Assembly (NCBI GenBank): GCA_019400425.1 | Contig: JAFREE010000085.1 | Coordinates: forward strand, 1 to 64,000 | DNA length: 64,000 bases | Direction: 5' to 3' | Source of the DNA: Hymenochaete sp. R1 | Taxonomy: Eukaryota; Basidiomycota; Agaricomycetes; Hymenochaetales; Hymenochaetaceae | Shown: piece by piece, positions 55,475 to 64,000 of the stretch | Position numbering within the stretch: the stretch's first letter is position 1 | Layout: every line of letters starts with the position of its first letter | Notes under the pieces: generated by a model | Seen by the model: only the letters and a program-made list of their open reading frames with translations | Told to the model about the DNA's origin: nothing | Databases searched by the model: none | Position numbers and translations under genes: made by a program

Positions 55475-57261
55475 ATGTTTTCTCCGAGTCGCCTCAACCT
55501 CGTCCTCGTCGTCCCCCATCCCTCCTTCATCTCTTCGTCCCTCATTTCTTCCCGCTCTATCCATTCCGTTCCACCCAATCTCATCCCGATCCCCCGAAGA
55601 CCTTTAAAAGATACACAAATCCCACCAAGTGTCTACCCACGAATTTCCCATCGACAAAAACAAAAACAGCAAGAACAACATCAAAAACCCTCGTCAAAAT
55701 TCCCCACAAGGAGCACACGCACACGCATCCCAATGCCCCCAACCCGCACCAACGCAAATAACCCATCCTCAACCTCGAGCGGGTCCAACACCTCCTTCTC
55801 CGCCATCTCCCTCACCTTCCTCGGTACCGCCTCTGCCCAACCGTCCTCGACTCGGAATCACTCCTCGCTCGCGGTCCACTTCGGCGGGCGCACGGGCTTG
55901 TGGCTGTTTGATTGTGGAGAGGCGACGCAGCAGAGGTTGCAGAGGAGCTCGTTGAGGATGGGGAGGATACAGAAGATATTCGTGACGCATACGCATGGTG
56001 AGTTTTTCCCTCTCTTCTTTTTTTTGACGGGATTTGAAAGGAGGGTGCGAGAGCCAGCTTGAAAAACTTTTCGGGGGACGGACGGGGGGTTCCGTATGCT
56101 TTGGTGTTCAATTGGGAAATTTACTCGACTCTCGATTTGCGTACTTATATGGATATTTGTACAGGGGATCATATCTTTGGGATTGCGCCGCTCATGGCGG
56201 GGTGTATGAACGGCGCTGGCGGGACCGTGGACGGTATGGAGGATCCTAGGGAAAGGAACAACACACATCCCGAGAACGTTGAAGTGAGCGCCATCTCTAT
56301 TCTATTCCGTCTTTGAAACCTCGCTCCTAACTGACCTCTTCCTTTCATTACTTCCAACTCAAAAAAGCTACTGGAAATCTACGGACCCATGGGCACCCGC
56401 GCATTCATCCGCGCTGCACTCCGGTACACACACACGAAGCTCATGGGGCGATACGTCGTGCACGAGTTACGGCTTCCGCACGAGACGCGTGAGTACCGCG
56501 ATCTGCCGCCTCACCGGTACGAAGAACAGGGTCGGAACATCTTCTTCACCGAAACAGAGAGAAAGCCTGACGGACCAGAGGGAGAGTCTACACTTGAAGA
56601 CGGTATCGGAGGAGGTATTTGGAAAGATATTTTTGCAGACGATATGGTCTCCGTCTCCGCTGCGCCCATCCAACACTCCGTCTCCTGCGTCGGGTACGTG
56701 ATCGACGAGGCGCCCGTGCCCGCCAAGATGGACCCCACGCAGTATCTCCCCCACCTCAAAAGGAACAATGCGCCCATGTCCCTGCTCTCACGCCTCCAGC
56801 GCGGCGAGGACCTCATGCTCGAAGATGGTACTTATCTTCAGGGCGTCCCCAAACGGCGGGGACGCAGAATTGTTATATTGGGCGATACGTGCGATCCGAG
56901 GGGAATGCTACCTATAGCGCGGGACGCGGACTTGCTGGTACACGAGGCGACGAACGCGTACTTGCCTGGCGTGGACCCGATGACGCGTGCGGAGGACACG
57001 CATGAGATCGTCGAAGCGCGGACTAGGAGTCGAGGTCACTCGACGCCGCAGATGGCGGGGAGGTTCGCGAGGGAGGTTGGGGCGCGGAGGCTTGTGTTGA
57101 ATCATTTTAGCTCGAGGTATAAGGGGGATGATGATGTGAATACGGAGTCGAGGAGGGTTATGCGGGCGATTGGGGAATTGGCGGAAGGGGAGTATGGGGG
57201 TGGGGAGGTTGTGTGTGCGAGGGACTTTATGACGGTGAATGTGGGCAAGGCGGGGACGTGA
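55475..57261 (+). CDS. Short-form tRNase Z (tRNA 3' processing endonuclease), with N-terminal extension
   Basis: Exons 55475-55997, 56165-56283, 56368-57261; 511 aa from the first ATG, 425 aa from the ATG at 55733. tRNase Z removes the 3' trailer of pre-tRNA. The metallo-beta-lactamase fold begins ISLTFLGTASAQPSSTRNHSS. The zinc-binding motif HTHGDH lies near 172-177, split by intron 1. Others are GDTCDPRGM near 385, HEATN near 405, GHSTPQ near 437 and HFSSRY near 459, the standard set for the ELAC1-like short form. The upstream 86 residues start MFSPSRLNLVLVVPH and include RSIHSV, basic and without acidic residues, like a mitochondrial presequence. Alternative starts could send it to mitochondria or nucleus/cytosol. 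Intron 2 ends in AAAAAAG. Confidence 0.88.
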
Positions 57262-57645
57262 GTGCTATACTGACTATTAATTTCTAGTAGTAATAAGAAG
57301 TATAAAGTATAATCACACTACTCTTTGTGCTCAAACTTTGCTTTGATCGTTAAAAATAAGATTTTTTTTCTGAAATATTAAATAATGGTCGTCGGCTTGG
57401 CTGGGATTGAATGAGCGATCCATTGTCCCCGCGTTTACGGACTACTCGAGTAGGCGAGCCACTTTTCTTTGCCTTCAGCCACACACATATACACTCATAT
57501 ATATATATGTCCGTCGCTAACTCGCGTTCGTCGTCCACCCCGACGACGACGACGTTCGCGATATCCGCTTTCTCTTCGTAGCCAAACCCTTCAAAGAATA
57601 AATCGTACAGCTCACAGAGAAGGAAAAACCATCATCACCACTATC
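57262..57645. other. Spacer between tRNase Z and the F-box gene at 57646
   Basis: AT-rich at 57340-57370, with a short TA repeat at 57496-57509 and a CGA repeat at 57541-57553. Likely promoter of the next gene; no gene seen. Confidence 0.4.
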
Positions 57646-60242
57646 ATGTTCTCAATCCCAACACCCTATAAACACGGTTCGCGCGCCCTCCCTGTAGAAG
57701 TCAAGCTCATGATCCTCCGCCAGCTCTCCGCAAAGGAGCTCACGCGCTGCAGACTCGTGTGTAGACTCTTCCGCTCCCTCGTCGACTCGGACCCCTCCTT
57801 TCGACTCGTGGCGGACCTCTGCGCGTCTGCGTGTGTGGATAACCCAGCTTATACATATGTGCCTTCAACACCATTCGAGTCGCAGAAAAGCCAGAGGGGA
57901 TGTCTGTGCAGCCCCGACGCTGTTTCAGAAAGTGTACCGGATGGAAGAAGGATAGTGACCACGAACTTGAACGCGATTGCGACCGCATCTCGGCGGAGCA
58001 CCCTCAAAGAAACCGAACATAAGCTCGCACAGCTGCGCGATGCGAACCGGCGCTGGGCTTCGCTCCACTGGCGTGCGCGAGATATCGTCTTTCCGCTCGA
58101 AGTGAATCGGATTGTGAAAATATCAGAAGGAATTGTGTTCCGCGTGTTTGACAATGCTCTGGATGAGGATTTGGAGGGAGAGCTTGCGCAGTTTGGCGTT
58201 GGTGTTGGTGTTGGGGGAGAAGACGGTGTTGTTGGAGGGAACGGCGAGGGAGAGGGCGAATCGACGCTTGTGTTTTATTCGAGCTTGCTTTCGGGGAGGG
58301 ATGGGGATGCGAACGGGGACGGGAGGACAAAAGGGGCGAACTTGGATCTATGCACGTTTAACAAGTATCTGAACGATGTGGTGGTGGATGTGCGGAGGGA
58401 TCTGGTCGTCGGCGTTGGTGTCGAATTTTACAGGTGAGCAATACCAAATCGTATTCTTTCTTTCTCTCTCACTAAACTCTTTTGAATATTTTGAATGGAA
58501 GGTCCCCAAAGCACGATATGGTCCAATGCGAGCTCCGGTTCCAGCGGCTCAGCGAGACCAATATGCCACACGAAGGCGCGTACAAACACACCATCGACTT
58601 CCGATTCGCGTCCACGACGTCCAGATACTCGTTGACGACGCATCTGTGCGGCTCTCATATTGGTATCCTCTTCACGAGGGAAGCAGACTCACTGACTGGG
58701 ACGTACGAGGGCATGGATATGTTCTTTCTGTATGACTGGACTACGGGCGTGTGTAAAGCGGTGAGTGGAACGTATATGCGTACAACGTCTGGCTCATTTA
58801 CTTTTTTCTGATACGTTGATATTGGATTTGATATGCATATTCGTAGAACGTGAGCTCGAGAGATAATGACGAGTACTGGGAGACATTCTGTTTCATCTCG
58901 CGCGACTGCGTCCTCATACCCTCCACCTTCACTGGACACCTCAACCTTTTCTACTTCAACGACCAACCCATGTCTCTCACCCACCTCGTCTCCCTACTCC
59001 TCCCAGACACTCATCACAAGCCAGGCATACGACACATCAAACTTTCCGCGGACCCTGGTTCCAATGTGGATCCTCCTCACGAACCTCACCCCGCTTCTGC
59101 ATTCCTCATTGACGAACCGCCCTTCCTACCTGACATCGACGAATCGGTGATCGTATTCTCGCTGGATTACTTCTACCCTAACATCAGCATGGACTACTCT
59201 GCGGGTCTTAACCTCATGCAAGTCGTTGCTATCCCACGCCGGTTGTTCCTAAACATAGCAGACATTGTTCGCTCAAGCGGGTGCAAACCCGTCTCGCAAG
59301 CGCACTGTCTAAGAGAAGTCGAATGCTCCCACCTCGATTGGCCGTGCCCCTCTCCACCCCTATCGCCCTTGCACTCGAAAATAACATCAACGACAACAAA
59401 GGAAAATGAAACAGAATCATGTCAACATAAGAAAATGTACGACAAGCGGGCCTGGCATCCGATTCAGAAACGGACTCCGCACGTGCACTCGCAGTTCTGG
59501 GTGGAAAACACGCGATGGGGGCTCGAGCCGATGCCTCTGGCAGGGTGTGAGAAGCGGTGGAGGCAGAGTCAACCGCAGTGTGTATCTGGATCGCGGTATG
59601 TGGCGATGGTGAGGCCAAGGGAGCAGCAGCGCTCAGCAGGGCCAGGGGACGATGAAGGAGAGGAGGTGACGGAGGAGGAGTTGGAAAGGAGTGCAGTGGT
59701 TGTGTATGATTTCAACGTGAAGAATAGTTTGAAGGGTGTGTCGTTGATAGGGAGGAACTTTATGCCTCCTGGGCCTTCTTCAGATACGGACACGAACTCC
59801 TCTGCCTCGCCTTCCTCACACTCTATCAGCGACTTTCCACACCCCATGGTCCCCCTCTCCATCTCTCTCGACTCTCCCCTCGATCCTGTCCTCGAGGACG
59901 TGGAATCCCACATAACTCCCAACGAACGCATCATCTGGGAAGACCAATGGGGCGACTACTTTCCCCCAGGCGACACCCGCCGCTGGCCCGTGCAACCCCA
60001 GCGACTCATCACGCACCCAACACTCGTGGACGTACCGGAGGTGTTTAGGGGCCCACCTTTCGTGACGAGGTTGGGGTATCGGGTGACGGAGACGGATAGA
60101 ATGTGGGGGTGGGATGGGGCGATGATTGATGGGGAGAGGGTCATTGGAGTTGAGGTGAGTTTTGCTCTTTGTTTTTTTTTCGCCTCAGGAAAGAAAAGTT
60201 GAGCTCATTGCCGATGGGTTTTTTTTCATGGATTCTGTGTAG
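57646..60242 (+). CDS. F-box domain protein
   Basis: Exons 57646-58433, 58502-58760, 58847-60154, 60189-60242; 802 aa. The F-box is at residues 13-50 (ALPVEVKLMILRQLSAKELT then CRLVCRLFRSLV), which would bind Skp1 in an SCF ubiquitin ligase. The remainder has no WD, Kelch or leucine-rich motif that I can recognise; it contains NVSSRDNDEYWETFCFISRD, RDCVLIPSTFTGHLNLFYF and acidic and proline-rich segments. The ATG at 57646 was chosen over one at 57469, whose extra 59 residues are basic, TA-repeat-encoded and unlike any F-box protein. Intron 1 ends in GAAG. The last exon is small and its end (LIADGFFFMDSV) is the least certain part. Confidence 0.72.
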
Positions 60243-61385
60243 TTCGCAGACGAAGAGAGTATGTGCGTCGAACTACTGGACGTCCTCGTTTTCTAGGTTC
60301 CCGTTTCCCACCTCCTATTCCTATTTTTCCGTGCATACGCTCGTACTGGTAGACCACGCTTTCAATCTCAATAGTGCTCTCCTTATTCTTGCTTTGATAT
60401 CCCGTCTTCTTCTTTCCGCGTTTCTTTCAACCTCACCTTGCCTTGCAGCATTTATTTTATTTTACAACATTCTCAACCTTGGTTCCATCTTGGAGATACA
60501 TACATAATCACATTTACATGCCCTATTCTTTTTCTTCCCCTCCCCAACAGAATCTTATTCACTTGATACTGTATATGGTACATATATTATAAAGTTCGTG
60601 AGTTGCTCTCTTCCTTTTTCATCAGTGATTTTTTTTTGGTTCTAGTAGTCTGTTCTGCTCTGCTCACCTACGGTCATTCTCTTTCTCTCATTATCCATTC
60701 ACCAAAAGTCGTTCCAAAAATTTGATCGACGCTATCTAATTTCCTCACAATCTGTCATATATTCCTTCAGGCTCATGCCCGCATACATTACAGTACTTAG
60801 CGTCCAGCACTGGCAGCACCGTCCACCTTGGACACCCTGAATACGCACACATTTCAACCATCCCGCTGGGACCATGTACAATACATCATCTCGTAGGACC
60901 ATCCAAAACACCTTTGCTTTCTTGGACCTCGTCTAATGTCTCAACGCAACACGCTCCGGAAATCTTATGTTTTGTCTTAACGATAGAAGGGGGAAAGCAG
61001 AATCCTTGGATCATTATTGGACGTCTCGCTGTGATACTGATATCGATACTGTATTCGTTGGAGCACATCAGAAGGAAGAACGAGTATAGAAGATGGGGAT
61101 GGAGATAACAAAGGGAAAAAAATCTCGGATCGATAATTGGAAGAGACTGGGTAGGAATTGAGACGAGTCGAGTCAGATGAAGACGGGGAATCATAAGTCT
61201 TGGTAGGTAATTAAGAGGAAGAAAGGGATATGGAAGAAAGGACCTTTGAATAAGAGTAAATTCATGTGAAGCAACGTGTAGAAGTGAGATTCGATGGAGA
61301 CAGTGGAAACAAGGCGGAAATGCAGACGATGAATAAATTCAAATTCATAAGAGATGAGATGAGACGAAGTGGATATCAACCAGTA
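60243..61385. other. Intergenic 1.1 kb between convergent genes
   Basis: Pyrimidine-rich (60500-60700) then AT-rich. ORFs are short and unlike proteins. Likely contains the 3' ends of both neighbours. Confidence 0.5.
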
Positions 61386-63973
61386 TCAGAGTTCCATGTG
61401 AGCGACCTTTGCCTCCTTCTGCTCATCCTCTACGCGTCCAAAAGCCTCCGCAACCTCCTCTTCGCTCCGGCCCAGAATAGCATCCGCGACGTCCCCGAGC
61501 GTCTCATCCTTCACACCCTTATTCACATCACCTTCACCGATAGGTTCGATAGGTTGAATAGAAACCTCCGGTGCATCAGCTACGGGAGCAGGTGGTACCT
61601 CTGACTCCTCGTCGTTGTTACCGGTAGGCGAGAACGTTCGAGCACCTTCACGTTTGATGCGGCGCATGCGCGTCTGGAAGCCGACGGTGATGTCCTGGAC
61701 TTCGGACTGGATCTCTTCGAATGCTTTGAGAACGGCGTTGTCGTATGCGTCGTCGTGCGAGCCGCTGTGCATGGCCAGCGTCTCCTCGTACCATGTCTTG
61801 TGTTCTAATGTGAGCGGAAATCAGACTTATGCCTGAATTTCGAAAAGTAGATACATAATGAAATGAGTGCGTACTATCGAGAAGAGCGTGGTAACGTCTC
61901 CAGTCCATGTAAGTGACATCGTCCAACCACGCGTAATCCAGGCCGATGTCAGCCTGGGCATCGTCAGCGACGGACTGAACCAAGTCAGAGGCCTTGCTAA
62001 GCTTAAGGTAAAATAAGTCAGCATTCGAGCCCTGTAGAAAGGTATATCCGAGCCTTACTTCCAACCTCTCCTTGGAGAGTACTGACTCCTCATACCAGGT
62101 ATTGACTGCAACCTCAGCCTCCTCAACCCTGTCTTGGAATTTGGTCTCAACCTTGCTGATGACTTTTTCCCAGAGCCTTTCCTGCTCCGTCTTTGACTTC
62201 CCACCAGCCTTCAGTTTCGAAAAGTACGATTCGGTTCCTCTCAATGCCTTCTCAGCCTCCTTATGCAATGTATCGATTGCAACGCGGATAACCTCATTCG
62301 AGCTGAGTTCCAAAGCAGCAGAACGCCTGATGGAAATGATGGCGTTCTTGACAGAGACAGTCTGTTCGGCGATCATGGTAGTAAGTTTCTCCTCCCAACG
62401 CGAGTGACGACTTTCAAGTTCACTGCGTTTGGCGGCTATCTCTGCTTTCTTCTCAGCTTCCAGGGCGGCCTTTTGTTCTTCCGTGAGTTCGGGAGCGGAA
62501 GACGTGGCAGGCGTATCTTCAGATACGGTCTCCGATACGTCTATCTCAAGGTCTTCCAGGAATTGATCAAAGTCATCGTCATTATCGATCACTTTCGGGT
62601 TCACTGGCTTTTCTGGTCGATGAGCTTTCGGTTTGACATTTATAGGAGCAATTGATGGCGAGGACCTGGGTGGCTCTGAGAACGAAGAGGCGGTGACTTT
62701 GAGCAGCTCTTCCGCGACATCTACAACACTAGAAGCGATATCGGCTGCGCTAGACGTTTGCAGCTTCGCAAACTCGGCAATGATGCTCTGTGCATTGTCG
62801 TCAGATACCTTCTGGGAGTCCAGAGAGTGCATACTTGGTGCGACCGCTTCAGATGGAGGCACAGGTGAGTAAGTCGCCCCAGGAACCGACTCGGAGAGCT
62901 GAAGCGTGTCTTCGGATAAGATAGCGGAAGCTGTAGCCATATTAGATGAATATTTGTCCTCTGCGACCGACATAATCGAAGACGGGGTAGGCGAGTTCTC
63001 CGATGCGACCGAAGACTCGATGACCTTAGTTGTAGATGTCGAGAGCTCTGATGCACCGGAACTGAACGCAGTCAACTTTGTCTGCTCGTGTCCACCGGTC
63101 GACACTTTTGCATTGCCGGAACTGAGCTCCTTTATTTTCTCGAGTAACAATGCGACATGAGGGTCTACGAATTGCCGGCGCGCCTCTACGGAAGGTTTGA
63201 TGACGTACGTGTAGACGAAAGGAGGGATCCTTTGCAGTTCCTCTGCCGCGCGCGCAAGATATGGTTTCGAGAGTTGATAGGAGTCGTATGTCTTCGCGGC
63301 CGCCAGAATAATGTACGGTTGAGCCTTCTGAGCCGCAAGCTGAGCGCGACCGACATTTGGAGAAATATATTTGGCATTGATATCCGCATATGCCTTCCGG
63401 TATGGTTCGACCTTGGCGTTTGCCTTTTCGACATAAGGGTAAACATATTTTTGCCATTGAGGAACGATGTGCTTTTGCCATTGCGGGACGACATGTCTAT
63501 TCCATTGAGGAACGACGCGGTTGTTCCACTGAGGAACAACGAGAGCATTCCACTGAGGTACAACACGTTCGTTCCATCCTCTTTGGGTGCGGGCGATAAT
63601 AGGCTTCGCATTCTCAATGATCGGTACCGCGTATGGTGATACGGAAGGATGGTAGATGAGCTTCTGGACCGGCGTTATCACGTAGGGCTCAAGCACGATC
63701 CTCTTGTATTCGACCAGAGCACGGCAAACAGGCGACTTCTGTTTGTCCGCTGCTGGGCAAACGGACAGCGAATATATCAAGAACGCAAGAATGAACATCC
63801 TTGAGAAAAAGTCCAGCCAGCTTTTCGGTTGTTTTCTCCGTCTCGAGGAGGTTTTGGCCTGAACGTTATTAGATTTAGTCACGTAAAAAAGGAGTTGAGA
63901 AAAGACGAACCTCCTTTCTGGTTGCTTTTCCCTTTAACTTATTACGAATAGGTTTTCTAGGGGGAGAACCATC
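61386..63973 (-). CDS. SHE10/OSW7-like membrane protein with octapeptide repeats, partial at its 5' end
   Basis: Visible exons: 63973-63911 (21 codons, joined in phase), 63858-61875, 61804-61386. The start lies beyond the right edge: the exon at 63973 begins at an acceptor with no ATG of its own. About 820 residues are seen. A hydrophobic segment (SWLDFFSRMFILAFLIYSLS) near the N-terminus should be a signal anchor. It is followed by six tandem octapeptides of VVPQW type, a Ser/Thr-rich region, then coiled-coil-like helices with EEQKAALEAEKKAEI and WEEKLTTMIAEQ, and a conserved-looking end TWYEETLAMHSGSHDDAYD. The TM-plus-helical layout and TWYEETL-type segment recall SHE10/OSW7-family spore wall proteins, but I hold that weakly. 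A possible in-frame intron at 62002-62058 is discussed as a finding. Confidence 0.6.
63430..63573 (-). repeat. Six tandem 24-bp units encoding VPQW octapeptides
   Basis: Units at 63550-63573, 63526-63549, 63502-63525, 63478-63501, 63454-63477 and 63430-63453 (minus-strand reading order) encode NERVVPQW, NALVVPQW, NNRVVPQW, NRHVVPQW, QKHIVPQW and a diverged QKYVYPYV. DNA identity between units is partial, so the repeat is old. Confidence 0.9.
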
Positions 63974-64000
63974 CTAAGTTTTTATGTGGTCAGCAAGCTC

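Noticed and set aside
61648..61804. Read-through end of the SHE10-like long ORF (...RLPDAHAPHQT)
   Set aside because: Splicing 61805-61874 restores a family-like end (TWYEETLAMHSG) in another frame, so the read-through tail is not real.
1..64000. CRISPR arrays, insertion sequences, rRNA genes, intact retrotransposons
   Set aside because: None seen; no direct-repeat spacer arrays, transposase or reverse transcriptase motifs. The organism is a eukaryote, so CRISPR is not expected.

Overview
This is nuclear DNA from a filamentous basidiomycete, most likely a mushroom-forming Agaricomycete. The evidence is gene-dense sequence, housekeeping genes broken by many very short introns (mostly 45-70 nt, nearly all GT-AG), and proteins that read as typical Agaricomycete versions of fungal orthologues. 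I cannot name the genus. No rRNA, tRNA, CRISPR array or intact transposon is visible. Gene models were built by hand: splice sites were chosen so that reading frame and recognised protein families agree.

Left third (1-20.4 kb): the left edge holds a broken piece of a UFD4/TRIP12-type HECT ubiquitin ligase. Next comes an accessory island of five intact members plus one ruined member of a protein family I do not recognise (about 530-565 aa, essentially intronless, helical). Copies 1, 2, the pseudogene and copy 3 are on the + strand; copies 4 and 5 are on the - strand. All point toward a copper-transporting P-type ATPase (CCC2-like) in the middle. Four of the five intact proteins start with two basic clusters like a nuclear localisation signal, and each appears to be built of two related halves. 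This island is the best candidate for something undescribed. A membrane-anchored FAD-dependent oxidoreductase closes the region.

Middle (21-47 kb): conserved genes, namely BYE1-like (PHD, TFIIS-M, SPOC), the TRP-type vacuolar cation channel YVC1 (21 exons), sorting nexin MVP1, sterol reductase ERG4, the ANTH clathrin adaptor AP180, two tandem F-box genes, PRO2 (proline synthesis) and a NASP/SIM3-type histone chaperone.

Right (47-64 kb): a small conserved unknown protein with a possible mitochondrial presequence, a serine/proline-rich unknown, SFH5 (Sec14-like), PAF1, a short-form tRNase Z with an N-terminal extension that may target mitochondria, an F-box protein, and a SHE10-like protein with an octapeptide repeat that runs off the right edge.

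The neighbouring genes do not form one pathway, as expected in a fungal chromosome. The notable features are the paralogue island, an apparently high use of AAG 3' splice sites (14 of about 97 inferred introns), several microexons, and the octapeptide repeat.
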